The translations under genes were made by a program, and so were the position numbers. From Oscillospiraceae bacterium (lineage in GTDB: Bacteria; Bacillota; Clostridia; Oscillospirales; Ruminococcaceae): a stretch of DNA of 40,714 bases. The notes under the pieces are model-generated. The model did not search any database, had not been told where the DNA came from, and worked only from the letters and a program-made list of their open reading frames with translations. The DNA lies in NCBI GenBank assembly GCA_900752435.1, contig CAADVD010000014.1, positions 1 through 40,714 of the forward strand. Direction: 5' to 3'. Below are positions 7,772 through 14,506 of the stretch, one piece after another. Within the stretch, counting starts at the first letter, position 1; every line of letters begins with the position of its first letter.

Positions 7772-9082
7772 TTATTTTTCCATCAGCCAATATTCGGCGC
7801 TGTACGGAGCCAACTCGCTGCCGCCGCCAAAATCGTGCAGTTTTCCGGTAATCAACTCCGTTGCCTGTCCGCACTGCGCGTCAAAATGCGCGGTGTACGG
7901 TTCGCTGTCGGCGTTGATGGCCACTAATACGCGTTCCTTGTCGGTTTTGCGCTCAAAAATAACCTGTTTGTTGGTCAGCACCACGGAGCGGAATGTACCG
8001 TTGCAAAGTGCGTCGCTCTCCTTGTGTGCTTTGGCAAGCTTGGCAATCCATTCGGTGAGTTCGTTCTCTTCCGGTTCTTCATAGCACAGCCGCAGGGATG
8101 GATCGCCGTTTTTCTTGTCACCTTCCGCGCCCCATTCACTGCCATAATATACGCACGGAATGCCCGGCATACCAAACAGCAGTGCATAAATCAGCGGCAA
8201 ATGCTTCTTGTTGGTCAGAAGTGTGGCAATGCGCGACACATCGTGGTTGTCCACAAACGCGAGCAGATGCTTGCCTTTGTAGAGCGTCCAATTTTCCGGA
8301 CCGAACTGACGGAGCAGGCTATGTGTAATTTCAAACATGTTCATGCTGTTGAAGCTGGAGAATAAGCCTTTGTAGCATTCGTAGTTGGTACAGCTATGCA
8401 GCTTGTCGTCGCTCACAAACTGGTTGTAATCGCCGTGCAGTAATTCGCCGACCAAGAAAAATTCCGGTTTCAGTCCGTCGCAGAAGCTTCTCAGCCGCCG
8501 CAAAAAGTCGTGGTCAAGGCAATAAGCAACGTCCAAACGCAGGCCGTCGATGTCAAATTGCTCCACCCATCCTTTGATGGCGTCAAAGATGTGGTTGATA
8601 ACTGCTTCGTTGCGCAGATTGAGCTTCACCAGCTCAAAGTGGCCTTCCCAGCCCTCGTACCAAAAGCCATCGTTGTAATTGGAATTACCGCCAAAATTGA
8701 TGTGGAACCAATCCTTGTACGGGGAATTCTCACGGTTTTTCAGCACGTCCTGAAATGCCCAGAAGCCGCGTCCGACGTGGTTGAATACACCATCAAGCAC
8801 CACTTTGATACCGGCTTCGTGTAAGTTTTGGCAGACCTCAGCAAACGCTTCGTTGGAGCCAAGGCGGCAGTCAATTTTTGTATAATCACGGGTGTCATAG
8901 CCATGGGTATCGGATTCAAACATGGGTGAAAAATAGATGGCGTCAATGCCCAGCTTCACCATGTGCGGAATCCACTCGTTGACTTTTTCGATTCTGTTTT
9001 GCGCAATCCCGTCATTTTCAAACGGTGCACCGCAGAATCCCAACGGATAGATTTGATAGAATACGCTTTCGTATGCCCACAT
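7772..9082 (-). CDS. GH13 alpha-amylase-family enzyme, cytoplasmic
   Basis: 436 aa without signal peptide. GH13 barrel motifs: DGVFNH (97-102), GLRLDVAY with nucleophile Asp184, VGELLHGD with acid/base Glu213, and FVDNHD with Asp281. A small C-terminal beta domain ends the protein. The short N-terminus (MWAYESVFYQIYPLGFCGAP) and size match the small intracellular amylase/maltodextrin-hydrolase proteins common in clostridia (neopullulanase/cyclomaltodextrinase relatives). Its role is probably trimming longer maltodextrins for MalQ and the glucosidase. AGGAGG lies 9 bases before the ATG. Exact linkage specificity cannot be read from sequence. Confidence 0.9.
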   Translation of the reverse strand: MWAYESVFYQIYPLGFCGAPFENDGIAQNRIEKVNEWIPHMVKLGIDAIYFSPMFESDTHGYDTRDYTKIDCRLGSNEAFAEVCQNLHEAGIKVVLDGVFNHVGRGFWAFQDVLKNRENSPYKDWFHINFGGNSNYNDGFWYEGWEGHFELVKLNLRNEAVINHIFDAIKGWVEQFDIDGLRLDVAYCLDHDFLRRLRSFCDGLKPEFFLVGELLHGDYNQFVSDDKLHSCTNYECYKGLFSSFNSMNMFEITHSLLRQFGPENWTLYKGKHLLAFVDNHDVSRIATLLTNKKHLPLIYALLFGMPGIPCVYYGSEWGAEGDKKNGDPSLRLCYEEPEENELTEWIAKLAKAHKESDALCNGTFRSVVLTNKQVIFERKTDKERVLVAINADSEPYTAHFDAQCGQATELITGKLHDFGGGSELAPYSAEYWLMEK

Positions 9083-9094
9083 AATAAAACCCTC

Positions 9095-9135
9095 CTAGTT
9101 CCTATAAGATTGTTGTCATGAAATTGAGGAACTAG
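9095..9135 (-). promoter_or_regulatory. Inverted repeat next to the amylase ribosome binding site
   Basis: CTAGTTCCT, 23 bases, AGGAACTAG, perfect 9-bp arms (minus strand). The proximal arm abuts the AGGAGG of the amylase gene, so the site could be an operator or a stem that masks translation initiation. A TATAAT on the minus strand at about 9139-9144 lies just upstream. Confidence 0.4.
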
Positions 9136-9272
9136 ACTTATTATAATCTATTTTTTGGAATTTGTCTTTAAAAAACAACAAATAAATTTTAATGTTGAAA
9201 ATGTTTGGGAGAAATAACAAAAATAATGTGAAATTTTTAGAAAAATGGTAGGAATTCAAATTGCATGATAAC

Positions 9273-9297
9273 AGGGCCAATGAAGACCATTGACCCT
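9273..9297 (-). terminator. Terminator of the prephenate dehydrogenase gene
   Basis: Minus strand AGGGTCAATG, 5-base loop, CATTGGCCCT. The stem pairs fully only on the minus strand (one G-U), so it serves the gene ending at 9313. The following T-run is weak. Confidence 0.5.
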
Positions 9298-9312
9298 GCT
9301 TGCTGTTTGTCC

Positions 9313-10167
9313 CTATTCCTTTGAACTCTGCTGTTTTTTCAAACTTTCTTCTTTTAAAATCCGTCCCTCGCGCAACAGCGTGCGCAGCCGCTCCGAATCT
9401 CCATCCAGCATAGCGTTCTTGTATTCCGTTAGTTTTTCGATGATGGTGTCAATTTCATAAATCAAAGGCCCTTTATTCATCATAAACAGCGACGTCCACA
9501 TGTCTTCATTCAGCTTGGCCACTCTGGTCAAGTCCAAGAAGCTGCCTGCCGAAAAGCCAGCCTGCTGCTGCAGTGACGGACTTTTGATGTACGCGTTGGA
9601 CACCACATGCGCCAACTGCGAGGTGAACGCAATCACGCGGTCGTGTTCCTCCGGTGTGGACACCACCACTTTTTCAAATTGCAGTTTTTGTGCAAAGTAT
9701 TTGATGAATTCAATGATGTGTGCCGGTGTATTGTCCTGCGGTGTAATGATAAAGCTGGCGTGCTCATATAAGTTGTCCAACGAATAAGCAAAGCCGGAAA
9801 ACTCCCGTCCAGCCATCGGGTGACAGCCGACAAACAGAACACCCTGTTCCGCCAGCGGCTTGGTTACCGCTTCCACAATCGCTGTTTTGACGCCGCAGGT
9901 ATCCATCACCAAACTGTCTTTTTTGAAACAGCTTGCATGTTCGACAATGAAATCAATGGTCTGCTGCGGATGCAGGCTGACAATGGTAAAATCCATTCGT
10001 CCCAGTTCCTCTGGTGCAATTTGCGCGTCAATGGCCTTGCACTCCAGCGCCATTTGAATGGTTTTGGGGTCGGTGTCAATGCCGAATACGGCATGATCGG
10101 TGTATTTTTTTATGGCCTTGCAAAAGGAGCCGCCAATCAGCCCCAGGCCAACAACTGCTACGTTCAT
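9313..10167 (-). CDS. tyrA: Prephenate dehydrogenase
   Basis: 284 aa. Oxidatively decarboxylates prephenate to 4-hydroxyphenylpyruvate in tyrosine synthesis. The N-terminal Rossmann motif VGLGLIGGSFCKAI (residues 4-17) binds NAD(P). HPMAGREFSGF in the middle carries the conserved His/Gly block of the TyrA family, followed by the helical dimerisation domain. Length equals that of a monofunctional TyrA without chorismate mutase or ACT domain. The start at 10167 is chosen because AAAGGA lies ahead and the Rossmann strand begins there; the open frame upstream to 10263 is leader. No other aromatic genes are nearby. Confidence 0.92.
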   Translation of the reverse strand: MNVAVVGLGLIGGSFCKAIKKYTDHAVFGIDTDPKTIQMALECKAIDAQIAPEELGRMDFTIVSLHPQQTIDFIVEHASCFKKDSLVMDTCGVKTAIVEAVTKPLAEQGVLFVGCHPMAGREFSGFAYSLDNLYEHASFIITPQDNTPAHIIEFIKYFAQKLQFEKVVVSTPEEHDRVIAFTSQLAHVVSNAYIKSPSLQQQAGFSAGSFLDLTRVAKLNEDMWTSLFMMNKGPLIYEIDTIIEKLTEYKNAMLDGDSERLRTLLREGRILKEESLKKQQSSKE

Positions 10168-10301
10168 AGTAAGGATTCCTTTCAATGGAAATAGGGGAAA
10201 GGCACGTTCATTACACTCAAAAAGCTTGTTTAAAAGCTGCGCTATTCTAGGCGTATTCTTCATTTTTGAAAAGAGCAGACAATCCCCTTTTGGTACTTTC
10301 G

Positions 10302-10313
10302 CACTTTAAAGTG
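10302..10313 (-). promoter_or_regulatory. Palindrome overlapping the tyrA -10 box
   Basis: CACTTTAAAGTG, a perfect 12-base palindrome whose last bases are part of the minus-strand -10 TACACT. Binding here would block tyrA initiation. The regulator is unknown. Confidence 0.4.
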
Positions 10314-10338
10314 TAACATCAAACTTTGCTTCTGTCAA
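10310..10338 (-). promoter_or_regulatory. Promoter of tyrA
   Basis: Minus strand TTGACA, 17 bases, TACACT. The leader to the ATG is about 135 bases. I see no T-box or leader peptide rich in Tyr/Phe codons in it. Confidence 0.6.
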
Positions 10339-10495
10339 GTGCTTTTTGCTTAAAAAATAATTTTTTATATGTTTATAAAATGTTATATTTGCACAAAAAT
10401 CAATTGTATTTCTTTGCGTTTCAAAGCTAATTGTCAAAATATCTTGTTCATTTTTGTGAATTTCATGAAAAAGAAATGGAATCCGGCAAAAAAGT

Positions 10496-10524
10496 TTGCA
10501 TTTAGTGGATAATTGCGCTACAAT
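10496..10524 (+). promoter_or_regulatory. Promoter of the HD-domain gene
   Basis: TTGCAT, 17 bases, TACAAT, about 65 bases before the ATG at 10594. Confidence 0.6.
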
Positions 10525-10593
10525 GGAAGAACAGTAGTAGGAATTGGAAACCACTGTAATTTGACAGGCGAGGCGAGAGGGGAGAGCCCGTAC

Positions 10594-11088
10594 ATGATAA
10601 GCAAAACACTTCAATTAATCCAACTAATGACCCAGTACGAAAAAGGGGTTCCGCACCGCATTCAGCATTTTTTAAAAGTGCATACATTTGCGTTGATGAT
10701 TGCCGAAATGGAAGGCGCAGATGAGCGAACCGTGGAAATTCTGCGTGCAGCGACTGTTGTACACGACATTGGGATCAAGCCCTCCATTGTGAAGTATAGT
10801 TCCAGTGCTGGTGAATATCAGCAAATCGAAGGGCCAGAACCGGCTCGTGAAATGCTGAAAGAAGTGGGGTATGATGAGGGATTGATCGAGCGTGTTTGTT
10901 ATTTGATTGCTCATCATCACACTTATACAAATATTGATGGACTAGATTATCAAATTCTAGTGGAAGCCGATTTCCTTGTTAACATTTTTGAAGATGGCAT
11001 GAAGATGCCGCAGATTATCAGCGTGCGAGCGCGTGTGTTCAAAACAAAAGCAGGAATTCAGCTTTTGGAGGATATGTATTTATCATAG
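10594..11088 (+). CDS. HD-domain metal-dependent phosphohydrolase
   Basis: 164 aa. HD-superfamily residues are visible: an upstream His (H25 or H30), the HD doublet at VVHDIG (57-58), a triple His at AHHHTYTN (107-109) and the distal Asp in VEADFLVN (126), which together form a divalent metal site. Small clostridial HD proteins of this size hydrolyse phosphomonoesters or nucleotides, and the substrate is unknown. The start at 10594 follows GAGGGGAGAG; the open frame upstream to 10513 lies inside the predicted leader. Monocistronic, with its own promoter and terminator. Confidence 0.82.
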   Translation: MISKTLQLIQLMTQYEKGVPHRIQHFLKVHTFALMIAEMEGADERTVEILRAATVVHDIGIKPSIVKYSSSAGEYQQIEGPEPAREMLKEVGYDEGLIERVCYLIAHHHTYTNIDGLDYQILVEADFLVNIFEDGMKMPQIISVRARVFKTKAGIQLLEDMYLS

Positions 11089-11105
11089 AGCTTTTGTGGA
11101 ATTTC

Positions 11106-11143
11106 AAAAATCCTTGGCGAAGGTGGTTCGTCAAGGATTTTTT
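11106..11143 (+). terminator. Terminator of the HD-domain gene
   Basis: AAAAATCCTTGGCGAA, 5-base loop, TTCGTCAAGGATTTTTT. Long stem with one G-U pair ending in six T. Confidence 0.85.
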
Positions 11144-11202
11144 GCATAATGGGCTGTGCTCTGTCAAGATAAAAATGAAAAAAGATTCATTTTAATAGTC
11201 GT

Positions 11203-11236
11203 CAAAGAAGGCATGACGCGCGTCATGCCTTCTTTG
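11203..11236 (-). terminator. Perfect hairpin terminator of the ThuA-like gene
   Basis: The 34-base sequence is a perfect palindrome with 17-base half-sites (each half CAAAGAAGGCATGACGC or its complement). It lies 20 bases past the ThuA stop at 11256 and can work in both directions, although its T-tracts are short. Confidence 0.7.
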
Positions 11237-11255
11237 TTGAACTGGGGGATTCTCG

Positions 11256-12035
11256 TTAGATTTCGCTGGTCTGTGTCAGTTTGCCCTGTGCACGCAGTTC
11301 TTCCAGTGTCACATCGATATGCGGAGCACCAAACTGCTCTTTCCTCTTAATAGGCGCCGCCCACTGCACCGCGTTTTGGAGAATTCGGCGCACCACAGGA
11401 TGATAATAGGAGCGGTTCGTTTCATGTCCCGGCTGGAAGTAGAAGATTTTGCCGTAGCCGCGTGTCCAAGTACAGCCGCTGCGCAGGACATCGCCGGTGT
11501 CAAACCAACTCATGAAGACGACATCATCCGGTTTGGGAATGTCAAAAAATTCGGCGTAGCATTCTTCAACGCCGATTTCAAATCGCTCCGGAATGCCTGC
11601 CGCAATCGGATGGGACGGATTGACGCAGAACATGCGCTCGTAGGTGTTGTCGCGCCATTTTAAATCACCGCTTGTGCCGAGAATGGTTTTAAGCAGCTTG
11701 GAGTAATGGGAGGAGTGGAGCAGAATCAGTCCCATTCCCGCCAATACGCGCCGATGAATTTTGGCCACAATTTCGTCCGGCACTTGATCGTGTCCATTGT
11801 GTGACCACCAAATTAGTACATCGGTGCTGTTGAGCACTTCATCCGGCAGGCCGATTTCCTCTTCCTGCAAGGTTGCGGTGCGGACATGCACATCTTCGCC
11901 CAGCTCTTCCACAATGTCCTTGAGGGTGTTGTGGATACCGTTGGGATGTACGGCCAGCACTTCTTCTTGTTTTTTGGGGTATTTGGGGTGGATGCGGGTT
12001 TCATCGATATTTTCATTCCAGACAGTGACGTTCAT
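11256..12035 (-). CDS. ThuA-like (trehalose utilization) domain protein
   Basis: 259 aa. Class-I glutamine amidotransferase-like fold of the ThuA family (PF06283). Visible features are the N-terminal MNVTVWNEN strand, DVLIWWSHNGHDQVPDEIV, the nucleophile-elbow-like LILLHSSHYSK region and the C-terminal GYGKIFYFQPGHETNRSYYHP with conserved His. ThuA proteins act in disaccharide (trehalose/sucrose) catabolism in rhizobia; in Firmicutes the reaction is not settled. A consensus promoter with a LacI/CcpA-type operator in the leader indicates sugar control. AAGGGA precedes the ATG. It stands alone, convergent with the HD gene. Confidence 0.85.
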   Translation of the reverse strand: MNVTVWNENIDETRIHPKYPKKQEEVLAVHPNGIHNTLKDIVEELGEDVHVRTATLQEEEIGLPDEVLNSTDVLIWWSHNGHDQVPDEIVAKIHRRVLAGMGLILLHSSHYSKLLKTILGTSGDLKWRDNTYERMFCVNPSHPIAAGIPERFEIGVEECYAEFFDIPKPDDVVFMSWFDTGDVLRSGCTWTRGYGKIFYFQPGHETNRSYYHPVVRRILQNAVQWAAPIKRKEQFGAPHIDVTLEELRAQGKLTQTSEI

Positions 12036-12051
12036 AGTAAAATCCCTTTCA

Positions 12052-12067
12052 ATGTAATCGTTTACAT
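12052..12067 (-). promoter_or_regulatory. LacI/CcpA-type operator (cre-like) in the thuA leader
   Basis: ATGTAAACGATTACAT on the minus strand. Its inner 14 bases satisfy the cre consensus TGWAANCGNTNWCA at every position, and the arms ATGTAA/TTACAT are perfect. It lies between the -10 and the ATG, so bound repressor would act as a roadblock. Confidence 0.65.
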
Positions 12068-12094
12068 TTTAATCTGAACCATACAGAAGCTTCT

Positions 12095-12186
12095 GTGCTT
12101 TCATTATAGGAAACGCGCTGGATTTTGTCAATGCAAAATCCAGCGCGTTTCAAACAAAAAATCAAGTGAAATTTTAGTATTATTGA
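12095..12186 (-). repeat. 92-nt structured repeat, copy A
   Basis: Read on the minus strand it begins TCAATAATACTAAAA, has a T-rich stretch ending TTTGAAACGC, then a perfect 17-bp hairpin (12111-12127 with 12134-12150), and ends TATAAT followed by A-rich sequence and CAC. Copy B at 13911-14002 has the same length, order and end sequences. Neither copy has a T-run after the stem, so they are not simple terminators. Confidence 0.6.
12103..12131 (-). promoter_or_regulatory. Consensus promoter of the ThuA-like gene
   Basis: Minus strand TTGACA, 17 bases, TATAAT: a perfect sigma-A promoter. The -35 lies in the loop and the spacer in one arm of the 17-bp inverted repeat 12111-12150. Confidence 0.75.
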
Positions 12187-12219
12187 AGAGGGGCTGTCCT
12201 TAAATTCAGAGCAGAGGTT

Positions 12220-12807
12220 TTACGGTGTTTTGACATCATTCATCCTTGATGCAGAGAACAATTTCTTATTTTCGATTAATAAACTGATGCAGAAAATACT
12301 CTCAGCAAACACCATAATCATCGCAAGAATCGCAGGCGAAAAATTTAATCCTATCGCCAGAGAAAGAAGGGGGAGCATGATTGAAAAAGCATAATAAGTC
12401 TTTGATCGATACAACCACCCATAGGGCAACAAATGAGCGCCAAAAATTATTGCATAGACCATGAGCATTTTATTTGGCGTACTTGAATAGACCCACATTG
12501 CGATTAAAATATAGAGTATTTGATTAACGGAAAATAAAATTCCTAAATTAGTAAGCGGATTCCCTTTGTTTTGAAAATCAACTTTAATTAACTTTGCAAC
12601 AAAATAGGCTATTGGCATTAATGGGACGGAGCAGAAGAAAGTGAGTAAGTTTTTTGTTATTATCGGCAATGGTGATAGATGTATCATCATAATCCCAATC
12701 CATATGCCTACAGAGGTTAAAATAAAATGCAATCCTTTTTTCTGCTTTTTTGCGCAATCCAGCCTTAATTTCTGAACTGTTAAAAACAATTTCTCTTTAT
12801 TCTCCAT
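12220..12807 (-). CDS. Membrane protein of the LytTR operon (possible DUF7010 family)
   Basis: 195 aa. The N-terminus is charged (MENKEKLFLTVQKLRLDCAKKQKKG), followed by about six hydrophobic segments (roughly residues 27-43, 50-70, 84-104, 112-130, 137-152 and 156-178). The arrangement (short cytoplasmic helix, then six segments) resembles the poorly known DUF7010 membrane proteins, but I cannot confirm this by search. It overlaps the DUF3021 gene by 11 bases and has its own GGAG, so it is the last gene of the LytTR operon. AT-rich codon use sets it apart from the GC-richer genes around it. Confidence 0.7.
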   Translation of the reverse strand: MENKEKLFLTVQKLRLDCAKKQKKGLHFILTSVGIWIGIMMIHLSPLPIITKNLLTFFCSVPLMPIAYFVAKLIKVDFQNKGNPLTNLGILFSVNQILYILIAMWVYSSTPNKMLMVYAIIFGAHLLPYGWLYRSKTYYAFSIMLPLLSLAIGLNFSPAILAMIMVFAESIFCISLLIENKKLFSASRMNDVKTP

Positions 12808-13264
12808 TTTCCATACTCCTTTTATGTTGGTATTGGTACAATGCCTGTGTATAAATTTCTCCTTGTATTTTGCTATATTGCCGGTATATCAAAATACAAA
12901 TTAAATATAGAATTATAATAATACCGATAAAGATAGACCACTGTGCAGCTGTACCGATATTTCTAAAAATGCCAATCCAGTAAAATCCAAGACATTCATA
13001 GATGCTAATAGAAAAAATAAAACAAGTTAATCTTGGTGTAAATCTCCATTTTTTTATGATTGAACGGCAGAACAAAAGACAAAAAATGAAAACTCCGCCA
13101 ATAACAAAAAGTACCATTTTAATTAAGGTGTTGGTAGATACACTTTCAATATGGAAAATATAGTTTGTTATTAGCATCAGCATAAGAAACCATGTAACAC
13201 AAAATGCAATTCCATTTCGCATCCATACAAAGAATTGAGCAATATTTTTTTTATGATTATTCAT
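12797..13264 (-). CDS. DUF3021 family membrane protein
   Basis: 155 aa with four hydrophobic segments (about residues 17-35, 47-67, 77-95 and 105-127) and a basic cytoplasmic tail. DUF3021 proteins are almost always encoded beside a standalone LytTR regulator, as here, and are thought to control its activity from the membrane. CTAGGAG precedes the ATG by 9 bases; the gap from the LytTR gene is 11 bases. Family assignment rests on length, topology and context. Confidence 0.75.
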   Translation of the reverse strand: MNNHKKNIAQFFVWMRNGIAFCVTWFLMLMLITNYIFHIESVSTNTLIKMVLFVIGGVFIFCLLFCRSIIKKWRFTPRLTCFIFSISIYECLGFYWIGIFRNIGTAAQWSIFIGIIIILYLICILIYRQYSKIQGEIYTQALYQYQHKRSMENGE

Positions 13265-13275
13265 ATCTTTTTCTC

Positions 13276-13710
13276 CTAGATTGACAGCATGGCTTTAAGC
13301 GATTGTACATATTTCCGCGAGATATATAGTTGCTCGTTGTTACACAAGGTAGCTAATATCGTACGGTTAAGCTCCGGCTTTAAAGTTTTTATCTTGTTTA
13401 TATTGACAATTTGTGATTTTGATGTTCGAATAAAATCTTTTTCAGAAAGCATGATTTCTAGCTCATATAACCGTTGTTTCATTTCCATCACATCGTCTTC
13501 TGTATATACAAATGTTTTGTTATCGACTGCTTCAAAATATAGTACATCGGATACCTTAACAAAATACAAATTATTTTCTCGTTTTGCTTGAAGCTTTGTA
13601 TCAAACATTTCAATATGAGACTTTAGCCTAATTACTTCATTGTTTATTTCCTTGCATTTTATGATCACTTGTATTTTTCCTTTTATATGTTCAATAATCT
13701 GAATATCCAT
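13276..13710 (-). CDS. Standalone LytTR-family DNA-binding regulator
   Basis: 144 aa. The LytTR domain fills residues about 40-144, with the typical VSDVLYFEAVDNKTFVYT strand, LEIMLSEKDFIRTSKSQIVN segment and C-terminal ISRKYVQSLKAML. There is no receiver domain, only a short N-terminal region (MDIQIIEHIKGKIQVII), as in LytTR regulators controlled by a partner membrane protein. The start at 13710 follows AGGAGG; the frame is open to 13758 but those codons overlap the promoter. A direct repeat resembling LytTR sites lies just upstream of its promoter, which points to autoactivation. Confidence 0.9.
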   Translation of the reverse strand: MDIQIIEHIKGKIQVIIKCKEINNEVIRLKSHIEMFDTKLQAKRENNLYFVKVSDVLYFEAVDNKTFVYTEDDVMEMKQRLYELEIMLSEKDFIRTSKSQIVNINKIKTLKPELNRTILATLCNNEQLYISRKYVQSLKAMLSI

Positions 13711-13729
13711 TTTGCACCTCCTCGAAATC

Positions 13730-13758
13730 ATTATAGTTGTCCTCACTACTATCTTCAA
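13730..13758 (-). promoter_or_regulatory. Promoter of the LytTR-DUF3021 operon
   Basis: Minus strand TTGAAG, 17 bases, TATAAT. The start of transcription would be only a few bases before the AGGAGG of the LytTR gene. Confidence 0.6.
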
Positions 13759-13766
13759 GGTTATTT

Positions 13767-13795
13767 CGGTAAGTGGTACAAAATAGACCGGTAAG
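13767..13795 (-). promoter_or_regulatory. Direct repeat, probable LytTR binding site
   Basis: CGGTAAG occurs at 13767-13773 and 13789-13795 (plus-strand reading), 22 bases apart or about two helical turns. The distal copy in context, ACCGGTAAG, is close to the AgrA/LytTR half-site ACAGTTAAG. The repeats lie just upstream of the -35, the usual place for a LytTR activator. Confidence 0.55.
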
Positions 13796-13910
13796 AAGCC
13801 GCATCAGCATAAATAAATTCTTAAAAAGAAAAAGCGACAGAAGTTTTATTTTCTATCGCTTGTAAACCTATGCCAAGATAATTTTTATATAGATAGTTTT
13901 GGGGGAATTG

Positions 13911-14002
13911 GTGTTTTTAATTATAAGAACGCTCTAGACATTGCATTCGCAAAAGCTAGAGCGTTTCAAATAAAAATATCGTTCCATTTTTAGTATTATT
14001 GA
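13911..14002 (-). repeat. 92-nt structured repeat, copy B
   Basis: Same orientation and length as copy A. On the minus strand it starts with the same TCAATAATACTAAAA (here overlapping the lipoprotein stop codon), has TTTGAAACGC, a hairpin with outer arms AACGCTCTAG/CTAGAGCGTT and an inner TTGC/GCAA stem, then TTATAAT. Stem bases differ from copy A in a compensatory way. Confidence 0.6.
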
Positions 14003-14406
14003 GCATCTTCTTGCAAAACAAAGGAATCGCCATCGGCAATTTCAACGCCCACATTCGGATCCGTCAGCGAGACGTCGGAGGATTGCTCCGCCACAAATTT
14101 CAGCGTGTTTTCATCCACACGTTCAAAGATGTAATGATAGCGCCCGTCATCGGTGGTGGCGGTTAAAATACCGTCTGCTTCTTCGTAAGTACCGATTGGA
14201 TAATAGGAGCTTAAAACATCATACGGAAATCCAAATGTACCGTCACTGGAGAGGGTCAGTTCCGGAGAGATAGCCTCATCTCCCTTTTCCAGAGCATAAA
14301 TTTGCGTGGTTACCTCCGCAGAAGAAATTTCTGCATCGGGCTGATTGCAGGCGGTGATTCCCATACAGATGCAAATGCTCAAAACAAGGGAAAGTACTTT
14401 TTTCAT
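13996..14406 (-). CDS. Small lipoprotein of unknown function
   Basis: 136 aa. MKKVLSLVLSICICMGITAC is a lipoprotein signal with lipobox ITAC and lipidated Cys20. The rest is a small beta-rich domain (ELTLSSDGTFGFPYDVLSSY, GTYEEADGILTATTDDG, YHYIFERVDENTLKFVA), like secreted clostridial proteins that accompany sensor or peptidase systems, but no function can be assigned. GGAGGTCC precedes the ATG. It has its own promoter (14456-14484). Its stop codon lies inside repeat copy B. Confidence 0.8.
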   Translation of the reverse strand: MKKVLSLVLSICICMGITACNQPDAEISSAEVTTQIYALEKGDEAISPELTLSSDGTFGFPYDVLSSYYPIGTYEEADGILTATTDDGRYHYIFERVDENTLKFVAEQSSDVSLTDPNVGVEIADGDSFVLQEDAQ

Positions 14407-14455
14407 GGCGCGGACCTCCTATTGCTGGAGAATGAAATTTGTCGATTTCAGCATC

Positions 14456-14484
14456 ATAATAGCAAATATGTTGCCGCAAGTCAA
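14456..14484 (-). promoter_or_regulatory. Promoter of the small lipoprotein gene
   Basis: Minus strand TTGACT, 17 bases, TATTAT, about 50 bases before the ATG. Confidence 0.55.
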
Positions 14485-14506
14485 GAACGGGAATGAAAAT
14501 GAAAAA

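Noticed and set aside
12111..12150. Intrinsic terminator reading of the 17-bp hairpin
   Set aside because: No T-run follows on either strand and the -35/-10 of thuA lie within or next to it.
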